From contig CM051005.1 of assembly GCA_027704905.1 (NCBI GenBank), positions 8,930,306-8,994,305 on the forward strand: a DNA stretch of 64,000 nt, given 5' to 3'. This stretch comes from Muraenolepis orangiensis. Its lineage: Eukaryota > Chordata > Actinopteri > Gadiformes > Muraenolepididae. This document shows positions 53,951 through 64,000 of the stretch, piece after piece. The notes under the pieces were generated by a model that was not told the DNA's origin, searched no databases, and saw nothing but the letters and a program-made list of their open reading frames with translations. Positions within the stretch are counted from its first letter, which is position 1. Every line of letters begins with the position of its first letter. A program made the position numbers and the translations under genes.

Positions 53951-54587
53951 TGCTCTCTATCCCTGCTGCAGTGCAAAGCACAAATGACCCAGAGCTACGA
54001 TTCCTCCGTGGACTGTGGTAGGTGGTCTTTATGCCCCTCCTCTTGCTTTAGGCCTTGGGAGGTGTTCTCCAGGCAACAGTCTCTTTTGTGTGTTAATCAG
54101 GTTAATAATTGCTGTGATTTTTCATTGGCTTGTAACCAAATACTCTGACTTTAAGACCACTGACATCTCTCTCACTTTAAGATGAATTTAAGATGTATTC
54201 TCATTTTTTAGTGCATTGTTTTTACTCGAAATAAACAAACATTAATAATATTTACTTCTACACAATAGCCTATAGCAATGTTTTTCATCACGTCACAGCC
54301 AACCTTAAAACGGCACATACATGAAATTAAGTCAATGTTTGTAAACACGAAGCTTTATTTTCTCTGTATAATATTACTGTTTATTATGCAATAGACTCAA
54401 TTAAACTTGAGTGATGGACTTGACCAATGAGATCAGTTGAAGTGAACACCTGTCTGTTTATATCTTGTGGGCGTGTCAATAAAAAAGACCACTCCGTTCG
54501 GGAATGGATTCCAGTTGACCTTTTTGTCTGATTTCCACAGATTGTGGGATCCACAGGATTTTGTTGAGGGCAAGGGTAAAACAAATT
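53951..54587. other. CYP8B-D upstream region
   Basis: Proximal promoter sequence as in the intact copies but more diverged, with extra AT-rich sequence at about 54110-54200 not seen in the others. The exon-like island is near 54500. No host gene. Confidence 0.6.
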
Positions 54588-54676
54588 CAGATTCAGATTC
54601 AGATAACTTTATTTATCCCGAGGGAAATTAAGGTGCAACAGTTGAAACAGGGGGATAAATGCACACACAAATATAC
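54588..54676 (-). mobile_element. L2 LINE 3' tail (left piece)
   Basis: CTGAATC tail and CCCTCGGGATAAATAAAG on the minus strand. Confidence 0.8.
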
Positions 54677-55318
54677 TGTAACGGACCACTTGAGATTAAA
54701 CATGTCTAGGTAATATCCTTTGCTGTTTTCAGAATAATATTCAGTATGTATGTATGCCTTGAAATGACATGTGGGATTTTACCGGATTCGATACCCGTAG
54801 GCCTACATAAATCTGTCCCTATTGGCGCACCGTAGATCAGTACAGCTGGAAGCGCCTGTTAAGTGATGTAGTCGGCAGCAGGAAAGTTTGGTGCGTCTTT
54901 TTGTATCGCTTTTGTATTTCTGTGCGACTTTTTATCCTTTTGTATCCCCATGTATTGATCGTGTGTTTTAAACGGAAGAAAGGACCTTTTCGGATTATGT
55001 TTGCATTCCTTGGAGAGCGCAGCAAGGTATGCTTTGTTGTTTATTTGATTATGGTTGGAACTCTGTAGAAGGAAATTCGTGAATGAATGATTTTATGTCT
55101 TGTGTAGGAGTGTAATCCTTGTAGTTTGATACCAATGTTATTTAGTTTAGTGTTTGTACTGTACTGTGGAAACCGTTATGTGAAATGTGTGTTTGTCTGT
55201 TTATGTACGTTTCCAATACAGTTTTCACGGTGCTAAGATGACGTCACGGATGGACAATTAAATAAAGATCGTCTTATGCATCAGTCGAGACTGTCGTTTG
55301 GATCCAAGGGCTGTAACA
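54677..55318 (+). mobile_element. Solo LTR (TGTAACGG family)
   Basis: Fourth copy, TATAC flanks, 2-bp deletions relative to the others. Confidence 0.88.
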
Positions 55319-55917
55319 TATACTAATACCTAAAAGCTAAAGACTAAATAACAACAAACTAACTAAACAAAACTGGTATAAACAAAAAAACGAAATGAAC
55401 TCTAAATGAAATCTAAATGTATTGATAGATGAATTGCACAATTTACAGTATTATTACAGTAATACGTAGGTATATACAATACACAACAATACGTATAGTG
55501 CAAATTGGCAGTAATAAAATACTAATAATAAATAACTCGGATGAATACTGAAAAAGTGACATGTGAAAAGTGAAAAGTGAAATTGAATTTACAGTGCAAA
55601 ATTACAGTGAAAGGAATTTACAGTGCGTTGACCAAAAATATACATGCTGTATATGTTGACAACACATTGTACAGACAGACATCATAAAGCATCAAGTTAA
55701 GTGTTCAAAGTTGAAAGTAAGTGTTGAACCATATTACAACATTTTGAAATGACCCCGTAGACTCTGTTCTTGATACAGTTACACACATTATGTCTTTCAT
55801 GTAATACAACTGGACAATAGTTTTGTATCATTCACAGCAGACAGCAGGCTATGTAAATACCTTTAAATGTCCTGTATTTCTAAAAAGGCCAATTGTATTT
55901 AATACTATTTCTAAAAA
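55319..55917 (-). other. L2 3' UTR remainder and duplicon spacer
   Basis: L2-like to about 55635, then the AT-rich spacer. No gene seen. Confidence 0.6.
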
Positions 55918-56373
55918 AGAGATCTACACCACTTTGTAAATTTCTTCATTAATACTGATGACACACGAATGAGAGAGGTATAGCACGTAGGCTAAATAAA
56001 GATCAACAGTTTCCAGAGGGCATTTACTTTGGAACAGTAAGCCCTCAGTAAGTTCAGTAAGTACCTCCACAAGTGTAATACAAAGAGCAAATATATGTTC
56101 ATCGCAAGGTACACAACAGCAAAACACATTGTCCTTTGGACATATCCAGGTCCTCTTCTTAAAGTGTCATGGCACAGTCCTCAGTGTCCCATAAGTTGGG
56201 GGTGGAGTACATCACATTTGGGATTCTGCCTCGCACAAAATAAAAAAAACAATTTTGGGACTTTAGGGGTTAATAGATCACTGTTTTTACACGAGAAACA
56301 GAAACTGAATATTTTGTAATAAGATAAAGGTGGTTTGAAATAATTGACTCAACATACTTTGAATGTTTTGAAA

Positions 56374-56487
56374 GTGCAGCAAAGCGCACCCAATACCGCT
56401 CCTGCTGCAATCTACTCTCTGGTCCATCTCACGCTCCATCCTCCCCTCACTGGAGAACAAGACCCCGAGATACTTGAACTCCTTCAC
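56374..56487 (-). pseudogene. Rex3/RTE-like RT relic, duplicon copy 8
   Basis: Same minus-strand fragment as in the other blocks. Confidence 0.6.
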
Positions 56488-56986
56488 TTTGGGTTAAGGA
56501 CTCACTCTCCACTTGGAGTAGACAATCCACCGGTGTCCTGCTGAGAACTGTAGTGGAAAATGCTTACGTTGTCCTTTGTATCTTTCTATCTATATCTTTG
56601 ATATCTTAAATATATTACTATTTACGTTGCTTGATTGTTAATTCTTGTCATTTTAACTCAAACTTAAATTTTCAACTGAAATTGGCTGAGTAAGGAAACA
56701 CCCTCAGCATGCAAGTAATATAAAAAATATATAAGTGAGCTTAATGCATCAAATAATATGATTAAGATGAAAGGTAATTCAAATTCCAACCATTGTTTGA
56801 AACCGACAATTGTATTTTTCGGGCAAGCACAGCATGAAAAGACCCGGGTGTCAAACCCTGTATTATACATAATTTAACCTTTGAACTGGTCTCAGCTGCG
56901 GTAATGAAAGGACCAAGCAGGTTTTAAATAAGCTCTGATCACCAACCACCACCACCTTATGGTTCATGATGGCCATCTTAACAAAT

Positions 56987-58330
56987 TCAGATTCAGATTC
57001 AGATTCAGAAAACTTTATTAATCCCGAGGGAAATTAAGGTGCAACAGTTGACACAGGGGGAATAAATGCACACACAAGAATACTAAAACCTAAGCTAAAA
57101 AACAAAACAACAACTAACTAAAATAAAACTATTATAAACAAAAATAGTTAAAATAATTCTAAATGAAGTCTAAATGTATTGATAAGTGAAGATAATTTAC
57201 AGTATTATAACAGTAGTACGTAGGTATATACAATACACAACAATACGTATAGTGCAAATTGGCAGTAATAATATATTAATAAATAATTCGACTGAAAAGT
57301 GACATGTGAAAAGTGAAAAAGTGAAAAGTGAATTCGGATTGAAATAGAATTTACAGTGCAAAGTACAATGAGATGATTACAGTGCGTTGACCAAAATAAA
57401 ATAAAAATAAAAATAAGTACGTTGGCCTCAGGTCACTGAGTCTCCACTGTCCCTCTCACGACCCGAGGTAGAGGAATTATAGAGTCTAATAGCCACAGGA
57501 AGAAAGGACTTCCTATGGCGTTCTGTGGTGCACCTGGGTGGAATGAGTCTGTTGCTAAAGGTGCTTCTATATGAGGTCAGCACCTGATGGAGAGGGTGAG
57601 AGTTGTTGTCAAGGATACTACGCCGCTTGCGCAGCATCCTTCTCTCAGACACCACCAACAAGGAGTCCAGCTGGACCCCCAGGACAGCGCCAGCCTTCCT
57701 GACAATCCTGCTGATCTTGTTGGCGTCTGCTGATCTCAACCTGCTTCCCCAGCACACGACACCGGAGAAGATGGCACTGGCTACCACCGACTGGTAGAAC
57801 ACATTCAGCATCTTGTTGCAAACGTTGAAGGACCGGAGCCTCCGCAGGAAGTAAAGACGGCTCTGGCCCTTCTTGTAGACCGCCTCAGAGTTCTTGGCCC
57901 AGACCAGTTTGTTGTCCAGATGAACTCCCAGGTATTTATATTCCTGGACAGCTTCAGCGGACACACCCTTGATGGAAATGGGTGTGGGTGTGGATTTCCT
58001 CCTGCGGAAGTCCACCACCATCTCCTTCGTCTTGTCAGTGTTGAGCTGCATATGGTTCAGCTCACACCACTCAACGAAGGAGTCCACGACGCCCCTGTAC
58101 TCCTCATCGTTTCCCTCGCTGACACAACCAACAACTGCAGAGTCGTCCGAGAACTTCTGCAGATGGCAGGACACAGAGTTGTATTGGAAGTCTGAGGTGT
58201 ACAGGGTGAACAGGAATGGGGAAAGAACAGTTCCCTGTGGAGCACCAGTGCTGCTGACCACAGTGTCAGACACACAGTCCTGCAGTCTGACAAACTGTGG
58301 ACGACCCGTCAAATAGTCTGCTCTATATCT
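56987..58330 (-). mobile_element. L2/Maui-type LINE, 5'-truncated insertion
   Basis: Minus-strand LINE with the 3' end at CTGAATCTGAATC (56987). It interrupts TTAACAAATATGTTGCTCTG, which is continuous in other blocks; AAAT is repeated on both sides. 5' truncation in the RT is typical of target-primed reverse transcription. Confidence 0.85.
57428..58330 (-). CDS. L2-type reverse transcriptase C-terminal part
   Basis: About 300 codons remain open: YLTGRPQFVRLQDCVSDTVV, GAPQGTVLSPFLFTLYTSDF, then KFSDDSAVVGCV (the FADD-type catalytic box reads FSDD). QLNTDKTKEMVVDFRR, KYLGVHLDNKLVW, and YQSVVASAIFSGVVCWG follow. The endonuclease and RT fingers are missing. The frame has stayed open, so the insertion is recent, but it has no start of its own and is not functional. 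Confidence 0.85.
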   Translation of the reverse strand, partial: RYRADYLTGRPQFVRLQDCVSDTVVSSTGAPQGTVLSPFLFTLYTSDFQYNSVSCHLQKFSDDSAVVGCVSEGNDEEYRGVVDSFVEWCELNHMQLNTDKTKEMVVDFRRRKSTPTPISIKGVSAEAVQEYKYLGVHLDNKLVWAKNSEAVYKKGQSRLYFLRRLRSFNVCNKMLNVFYQSVVASAIFSGVVCWGSRLRSADANKISRIVRKAGAVLGVQLDSLLVVSERRMLRKRRSILDNNSHPLHQVLTSYRSTFSNRLIPPRCTTERHRKSFLPVAIRLYNSSTSGRERDSGDSVT

Positions 58331-58613
58331 AAATATGGTGCTCTGACCGGTTTGTAGGAGTTTGCAAGACTTTGTTGCTTGTTTATTTATTCCTTGTGTG
58401 TGGGGGGGGGGGGGGGGAGGAGTCTGTCTGTTTCCTTGTTCAAAATAACAAAACAACCCAGATTATAAGGTCTACTTTATTTGACTTGATTTAACATTTG
58501 AATAAGAAAACATGGTTTTGACACGAACCAAGCCTTTTATCCTTAGGATACTGTACACGTTTAGGATAAAAGACCATTAATAAAGTCGCATGCATAACTA
58601 GCTCCACTCAAAA

Positions 58614-59136
58614 TGTCACGGGTTAGGTTTGGACCCAAATGCTGCACACAGACACCATTGGCAGATAGTGGTATTTATTGCGATCAATATCCCACAGACA
58701 GGGATAGGCAGAGACAGGCAGGTGATCAGAACCGGGGCTGGGTAGACGAACCAGGCAGGGACAGGCAGAAGCGTAGTCAGGGACGGGCGGTAGATCAGGA
58801 ACCGGACAGGCAGAGGCGTAGTCAGGGACAGGCAGGTAATCAGGAACCAGGCAGGGACAGGCAGAGGCGTAGTCGGGGACAGGCGGTGGATCGGGAACCA
58901 GGCGAGGCGGGCAGGTCCGGGGCAGGCACGTCCGGGGCAGGCAGAGTCGGCAACGGGAATCAGTCCGGGTAAACGCTGGAGAGTCTGTGTCATCAGAAAC
59001 AATCTGGCAAAGTATGAGTGTGCGGGGTAGACTTAAATAGGCCGGTTAATTATCATGCGCTGCAGGTGTGGGGGAAATGTAAATGCGGGTTGACGCTGCC
59101 CCTAGTGGAGGCAGCGTAAATAGCCATTGTGATACA
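58614..59136 (+). mobile_element. Minisatellite-bearing solo LTR, copy D
   Basis: TGTCACGGGTTAGG...GTGATACA, with a contracted repeat array (CAGACAGGGATAGGCAGAGA then GGCAGGTGATC). Flanks as in copies B and C. Confidence 0.72.
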
Positions 59137-59699
59137 AAAGTTTGATGTGTGAGTTAAAGGCAGCTACGGCGCTAGTACACACAGATTTAGAGGGACCAAT
59201 AGACCCAGAGTCCAGAGACCTGTTTGCTCTGTCCCCTGTGTAAAAGTAAGAGTGACACAGTGCAGGCAACTGAAACAATTCTTGCTAACACAGCCCAATA
59301 CGGGAAGATTAAAGGTGTCAGATCTGACAACAGCACCAAGTTTATGGGAAAGAGTTACCAGACACAAAATGGGATAAGACATGAAACCTCAGCACATTAC
59401 TCTCCTGACCAAAATGGCCATGCAGATCGTAATTGGCGTACACTATTTGATATGGCTAGGTCTATGTTGATAGAGAGCGAGCTGTCAAAATGCAAAAGTT
59501 TGAATCTGTCTGTTATGCCTATAAGCAGGACAAGAGACAGCTGGACCCAAGGTGGGGAAAAAGGAGTGTTTGTTGGGTACGACAGTACCCAAAACAGTCC
59601 AGCTTACATAGTACCACATAGTACCCCTCCCTGCAATAAACTACCCCTCCCTGCAATAAACACTACCCACCACAAACAATGTCTGAGGTGAGACACCTC
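59137..59699 (+). pseudogene. Ty1/copia integrase relic (plus strand)
   Basis: From about 59161 the plus strand reads LVHTDLEGPIDPESRD, then KSDTVQATETILANTAQYGK, VRSDNSTKF and HETSAHYSPDQNGHADRNWR. These match the D,D,E core of the copia integrases in this window but are clearly diverged. Stops and frame changes interrupt it. It begins exactly where a CYP8B stop codon would be (TGTGAGTTAAAGG), so it replaces a lost gene copy. Confidence 0.75.
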
Positions 59700-60205
59700 T
59701 CACCATGGACTGTTTGCCCTCCTCCTCTCCGGGAGGCGCAATAGAAACCTTTCTATAGCGTTCCAAGTCAAGCAGGCTTAGGAACAGCTTCTTCCCCTCA
59801 GCTGTCATCTCCCTGAACTCTGCACCCCGATGACAGCCCCTCCCCACTCCCCCTCTCTGAACTCTGTACCACGATAACAGCCCCCCCCCCCCCCCCTCTG
59901 CTGCCCAACATACAAACTCTATTAATCTTTTGATACAACTACATACCCCTGCTCACTACCTGTTTATACTTGTATAATTACCTTGTATATATATATATAT
60001 ATACCTATAATTCGGCACATATCTCATACCTACTCTATAAGTCATTTTATTTTTTAGTATTCATTTTTTTTGTAGACTGTTTTTACATATTTGACATATT
60101 ATTCAACAACTGTACATTATATATTACCATGCACTTTACTGCAACATTTGCACTCTGGTACATGTACTGTACTTGTGTTGTACACCGACACTGAATAAAC
60201 ACTGA
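59700..60205 (+). mobile_element. CR1/L2-like LINE 3' end (plus strand)
   Basis: Encodes RSKSSRLRNSFFPSAVISLN, typical of the C-terminal end of L2/CR1-type ORF2. A poly-C tract, (TA)n and a 3' end GAATAAACACTGAATG follow. At 60206 the duplicon resumes (GTCCTGCTGAGAACTG). A 3' fragment only. Confidence 0.65.
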
Positions 60206-60729
60206 ATGTCCTGCTGAGAACTGTAGTGGAAATTGCTTATGTTGTCCTTTGTATCTTTCTATCTATATTTTTGATATCTTAAATATATTACAATTTACGT
60301 TGCTTGATTGTTAATTCTTGTCATTTTAACTCAAACGTTCATCCTTTTCAACTGAAATTGGCTGGAGGGAACACCCTAAGCATGCAAGTCAAATATAATA
60401 AGTGAGCTTAATGCATCAAATAATATTATTAAGATTAAGATGAAAGGTAATTCAAATTGTAACCATTATCGTTTGAAACCGACAATTGTATTTTTCGGGC
60501 AAGCACAGCATGAAAAGACCCGGGTGTCAAACCCTGTATTATACATAATTTAACCTTTGAACTGGTCTCTCAGCTGCGGTAATGAAAGGACCAAGCAGGT
60601 TTTAAATAAGCTCTGATCACCAACCACCACCACCTTATGGTTCATGATGGCCATCTTAACAAATATGTTGCTCTGACCGGTTTGTAGGAGTTTGCAAGAC
60701 TTTGTTGCTTGTTTATTTATTCCTCTTGT

Positions 60730-60761
<32 letters not shown>

Positions 60762-60964
60762 GTCTGTCTGTGTTTCCTTGTTCAAAATAACAAAACAACC
60801 CAGATTATAAGGTCTACTTTATTTGACTTGATTTAACATTTGAATAAGAAAACATGGTTCTGACACGAAGCAAGCCTCATATCCTTAAGATACTGTACAC
60901 GTTTAGGAGAAAAAGACCATTAATAAAGTTGCATGCATAACTAGCTCCACTCAAAAGTTTGATG
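60206..60964 (+). repeat. Duplicon block copy 9 (truncated)
   Basis: Starts at GTCCTGCTGAGAACTGTAG and includes AT-rich spacer, a (TG)n(G)n tract at 60728-60759, and the empty sites for both copia (AACATTTGAATAAG) and the minisatellite LTR (CTCAAAAGTTTGATG). Confidence 0.8.
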
Positions 60965-60970
60965 TGTGAG

Positions 60971-61125
60971 TTAAAATCGGAGTCTGTATCTGAAACGTAT
61001 GTCTCTTGTGGGTTGCATGGTCCCAAAACCCCATCGCTTGACATCAATGTCAGGTATCTCTTCATTAGGATTCTTAAGCTCAAAGTCAAAATATAATATC
61101 ATGAGGAACACAAACTGCTTCAGCT
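60971..61125 (-). pseudogene. CYP8B-E, last 51 codons, cut by LINE
   Basis: It encodes ELKQFVFLMILYFDFELKNP to RYRLRF and the stop, nearly identical to CYP8B-B (RWGFGTMQ). At 61125, just after Cys453 and the heme loop would be read, the sequence changes to LINE. The rest of the gene, if present, lies to the right of the window. Confidence 0.92.
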
Positions 61126-64000
61126 CTCTCTTTCGTGTATCGTCTTCATATATCCAGCTTTGTGTCATGTAGCCATGCCCTCGTCTCAGGTCCCACTCGG
61201 AAGAGGCCCTCCTCTGAAGGTGGTCTATGCAGGGGACAGGTGGTGATCACGTGGTTGGCAGTCTGCTCAGGCTCCCCGCACTCACACGCTGCACTGTCGG
61301 TTAGGCCCCATTTTTTCATGGACGCTTTGAAGCAGCCAACCCCTGTGCGAAGGCGGTTCAGGAGGGTCCATTGCCGGCGAGGTAGGTCTTCTCCTTCAAC
61401 GCCACCTCCAGGATCCTGGATGTGATGGTGTAGGCGTGTCTGTCCTGCCGACTCCCACTCCTGCTTCCATGCCGCCGCCAGCCAGGCTTTGGTTGTCAGA
61501 TCCTCCGGGATGGAATTAAGCATCTCTTGCGCGGCCTGATTGTATGGGTGGCGGGACTTGAGTCTGCTTGGAGGTATTGCCAGGGTGGTGGTTTCATGGA
61601 GGAGGTGCCAGCTGTGTTCCTGGGCTTTCCTTGCCAGGGCGAGGGTAGCGGCCTCTCGCCGTAGGCCGGCTGGCGCTATTCCTGCTAGGACTGGCAGGTA
61701 GAACACAGGGGTGGGTTTCAGGCAGCCAGTTATGATACGGAGTGCATTATTGATGGCCGTATCGACCTTCTTGGCATGTGGGCTTCTACTCCAGGTTGGG
61801 GCACAGTACTCGGCTGCAGAGAATACGAGGGCTTGTGTGGAGATACGTAGTACCTTGGCCGAGGCCCCCCAGGTTGTGCCAGCAAGGCGGCGGATGAGTG
61901 AGACCCTAGCTGTTACTTTAGCCCTCACTTCATCCAAATGTTGTTTGTAGGACAGTGTCCTGTCCAAGCGTACGCCCAGGTACTTTGGGGCCTGCTGGAA
62001 CTCCAGGGGTTTGTTTTCCACTGAGATCTCCAACTCCCTTCTTGCTTCCCTGTTGCAGAGGTGGAATACTGCTGATACGGTCTTTCCGGTACTGAGCTGC
62101 AGTCGCCAGCTCCGAAGGTAGGCAGCCAGGACGTCCATATCCTGGTTGAGGCCCTCTTCAACCGCCTTCCATGTGGGTTGGTGTAACATGATGGCTAGAT
62201 CATCCGCATATCCATACCTTCTAGATGTCGTCACCGGTAGGTCAAAGATGTAAATGTTGAAGAGCATCGGTGAGAGGACAGACCCTTGTGGGACCCCGTT
62301 TCTCAACCTCCTGAGCCTGCTGCGCTGGCCGTCACTGGTCTGGAGAATGAAGCTGCGGTTTGACAGCATCTCCATGATGAAGTTGACCATATGACGGTCC
62401 GGGATGGTTCTCAGCAGCTTCAGGTGGAGTCCGCGGTGCCATACGGTGTCGTAAGCGGCAGTCAGGTCCAGTAGTACCACCCCAGCTTTGGCTTTGGCCT
62501 GGAAGCTGTCCTCGAGATCTTGTGTGAGGAGGGTTACCTGGTCCACTGTAGACCTGCCCCGGCGGAAGCCCGCCTGTTCCTTCGGTAGCTGTGAGTCAAC
62601 TACTGGCTCAATTCGGCTGTGTATCATCCTCTCCAGGATTTTAAAAGGGACGCACAGCAACGAAATTGGTCTGTAGGACTTGGGGTCATCCGCAGGTTTG
62701 TTGGGTTTCAAGAGGGCTATGACAGCGGCCCGTCGCCATGTCCTTGGGAGCTTGGACCTCCGGAGGCATGCAGAGAAGAATGCACACAGCCAGGCAGATG
62801 TTATTTCGCACTGGTGGGTCACGAACTCTGGGTGAATGTTGTCGGAGCCTGGTGCCTTGCCTTGTTTGAGTTTGGCCATAACGTCCTTGAGCTCAGCTGG
62901 TGTGAAATCTCCTGACAGGTTGGCATTGACACTGGCCGCCCTAGAGAGACTGGATACCTCGCGGGATGTTGAGCGGGCAAATTCTTTGTCTGCGTCTGGG
63001 AAGCGGCCATTTTTCAGGAGTTGGGCTGCGATGGCGTTTGCTGTCACAGGGCACTTGGGAGGTGGTGTACTTCTTCCTGAGAGCTGGTTTATGGTCTGCC
63101 ACGCTTTACGGCTGGAGTGGGTAAAGTCAATCGACTCGACGACCTCTGTCCATCTAGCCCTGCGGGTGGCGTCCAACTTCTCAAGCAGTGCCGTTGCTGT
63201 CGCATCCACTTCAGCTCTTGAGCTAGCCTGCTGGTGGGCTCGCAGGAGGTGGTTGCACTCCTCGTTCCAACCCGGGATGTAGTTTGCATTGTAGCCTCGT
63301 GGTATGGATTTCTTCGCTGCCCCTGTCAACACTTCACAGTAGGCTGCATATGCGGCATCTACATCAGGAGTGTCTGGGTCCGGGAGGGTGGCGGATTTTC
63401 TCTCTGTGTCAGCAGAAAATGCATGCCAGTTGGCCTTCCGGAAATTCCATCTTTTGACAGGCTTCCCTGCAACCGGCTGCACCAGTGTTGGTATTCTGAT
63501 GACAGACGGTCGGTGGTGTGATCGGGGGAACCTGTTAATGACCCTTCTCTCTGGCATCGGGTCATTACTGTGGAACACAGCAAAGGCGAGGTCTGGGTTG
63601 GTGAAGGTGTTCCATCTGGAGGAGTAGAAGCTTGGTGGCTCTTTGGGGTCAAACAGGAGATGGGCGTTTGCGTTGGAGGCCCACTCGCTCAGTGTCTCCC
63701 CATCCGGTGTTGTGTGGGAGTATCCCCAGTCGGTGTGCTGGCAGTTAAAATCCCCGGCGTAGATGGCGGGTGCCGGGGCAGTTGGGAGGGCCGATGTGGA
63801 CAGTACAGATGGTGGGGGCTTGTACACGTTCACAACCGTTGTCTTCTGTATCCTTGTGGACAGCCACTCAAGGCTGGAGCCCGGTGGAGATTGTCCTGTG
63901 GCTGTCCAACTGAGGTCAGACCTGACAAAGGTGGCCATCCCGTGCTGCCTGCTGAGGATGGAGCCGGCGAGGTGGAACCCGGGCAACCTGAGAAAGTCTG
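61126..64000 (-). mobile_element. Jockey-like non-LTR retrotransposon (runs off window)
   Basis: Minus-strand LINE inserted in CYP8B-E. Only about 20 bp lie between its stop and the junction (AAGACGATACACGAAAGAGAG), so the 3' UTR is minimal and no poly-A is visible. The 5' part extends beyond the window. Confidence 0.85.
61146..64000 (-). CDS. Jockey-like LINE ORF2: endonuclease and reverse transcriptase (partial)
   Basis: About 950 codons remain open to the window edge, so the true start is outside. An apurinic-type endonuclease part has GDFNCQHTDWG, but the usual SDH motif reads SHH (RSHHRPS). The RT follows: KQGKAPGSDNIHPE, YRPISLL, EQAGFRRGRSTVDQV, LLDLTAAYDTVWH (catalytic Asp), NGVPQGSVLSPMLFNIYI, and YGYADDLAI (catalytic YADD). 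Then KYLGVRLDRTLSY and a C-terminal CECGEPEQTANHVITTCPL zinc-binding motif. The uninterrupted frame indicates a young copy that was possibly active. Confidence 0.9.
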   Translation of the reverse strand, partial: DFLRLPGFHLAGSILSRQHGMATFVRSDLSWTATGQSPPGSSLEWLSTRIQKTTVVNVYKPPPSVLSTSALPTAPAPAIYAGDFNCQHTDWGYSHTTPDGETLSEWASNANAHLLFDPKEPPSFYSSRWNTFTNPDLAFAVFHSNDPMPERRVINRFPRSHHRPSVIRIPTLVQPVAGKPVKRWNFRKANWHAFSADTERKSATLPDPDTPDVDAAYAAYCEVLTGAAKKSIPRGYNANYIPGWNEECNHLLRAHQQASSRAEVDATATALLEKLDATRRARWTEVVESIDFTHSSRKAWQTINQLSGRSTPPPKCPVTANAIAAQLLKNGRFPDADKEFARSTSREVSSLSRAASVNANLSGDFTPAELKDVMAKLKQGKAPGSDNIHPEFVTHQCEITSAWLCAFFSACLRRSKLPRTWRRAAVIALLKPNKPADDPKSYRPISLLCVPFKILERMIHSRIEPVVDSQLPKEQAGFRRGRSTVDQVTLLTQDLEDSFQAKAKAGVVLLDLTAAYDTVWHRGLHLKLLRTIPDRHMVNFIMEMLSNRSFILQTSDGQRSRLRRLRNGVPQGSVLSPMLFNIYIFDLPVTTSRRYGYADDLAIMLHQPTWKAVEEGLNQDMDVLAAYLRSWRLQLSTGKTVSAVFHLCNREARRELEISVENKPLEFQQAPKYLGVRLDRTLSYKQHLDEVRAKVTARVSLIRRLAGTTWGASAKVLRISTQALVFSAAEYCAPTWSRSPHAKKVDTAINNALRIITGCLKPTPVFYLPVLAGIAPAGLRREAATLALARKAQEHSWHLLHETTTLAIPPSRLKSRHPYNQAAQEMLNSIPEDLTTKAWLAAAWKQEWESAGQTRLHHHIQDPGGGVEGEDLPRRQWTLLNRLRTGVGCFKASMKKWGLTDSAACECGEPEQTANHVITTCPLHRPPSEEGLFRVGPETRAWLHDTKLDI

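Larger units (their letters stand above)
55918..58613 (+). repeat. Duplicon block copy 8, with L2 insertion
   Basis: The copia RT relic is deleted here (AACTGAATATTTTGTAATAAG). Rex3 relic, AT-rich spacer, an L2 insertion (56987-58330) and a (G)n tract near 58400 follow. It ends at CTCAAAA beside a minisatellite LTR. Confidence 0.78.

Noticed and set aside
61135..63627. Plus-strand frames opposite the jockey-like LINE
   Set aside because: Antisense shadows of the long RT frame.

Overview
This window looks like teleost fish nuclear DNA. The evidence is the mix of repeats: L2/Maui-type and Rex3/RTE-type LINE pieces, hAT elements, TGTCACG-type solo LTRs with internal minisatellites, the widespread fish motif around GTAAGTCGCTTTGGATAAAAG, and long TG, GA and AT microsatellites. 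The single-exon cytochrome P450 genes are of CYP8B (sterol 12-alpha-hydroxylase) type. I cannot name a species from sequence alone. There are no bacterial-type operons, CRISPR arrays or recognisable tRNA/rRNA genes.

The only host genes seen form a tandem CYP8B array on the minus strand. Two copies are intact at 512 codons (19084-20622 and 33537-35075). One is full length but has a one-base deletion (10269-11806). Three are fragments: 2297-2580 (middle), 53366-53950 (5' third) and 60971-61125 (3' end, cut by a LINE). A further copy seems to have been lost where a copia element abuts CYP8B upstream sequence at 50680. Each gene sits in a duplicated block of about 5-10 kb. In order along the plus strand a block holds: the CYP8B copy; its upstream region; an L2 3' tail carrying a solo LTR; a spacer; a plus-strand copia RT relic; a minus-strand Rex3-like RT relic; a TG/G tract; and a minisatellite-bearing LTR next to the following CYP8B 3' end. 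Blocks differ by insertions and deletions.

Mobile elements were then layered on. Three minus-strand Ty1/copia elements (4779-8656, 14597-18349, 47108-50680) lie at the same ancestral position, share an internal RT deletion, and have a primer site matching the anticodon arm of initiator tRNA-Met. A nearly complete Ty3/Gypsy element (21391-30155, tRNA-His primer site) is nested in a solo LTR that is itself nested in an L2 tail. A second Gypsy element (38104-45650, tRNA-Pro primer site) has a SCAN-like Gag and a Gmr1-like domain order. Its left LTR carries a 3.3 kb DNA transposon resembling ISL2EU, with YqaJ/SWIM-protein exons on one strand and a THAP-like domain on the other. A partial hAT element opens the window, a BED-finger hAT derivative lies at 35361-36320, and a jockey-like LINE runs off the right edge.

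The window therefore shows a bile-acid P450 family being expanded and broken by segmental duplication in TE-rich DNA. Differences between the two intact paralogs fall largely in expected substrate-recognition regions.
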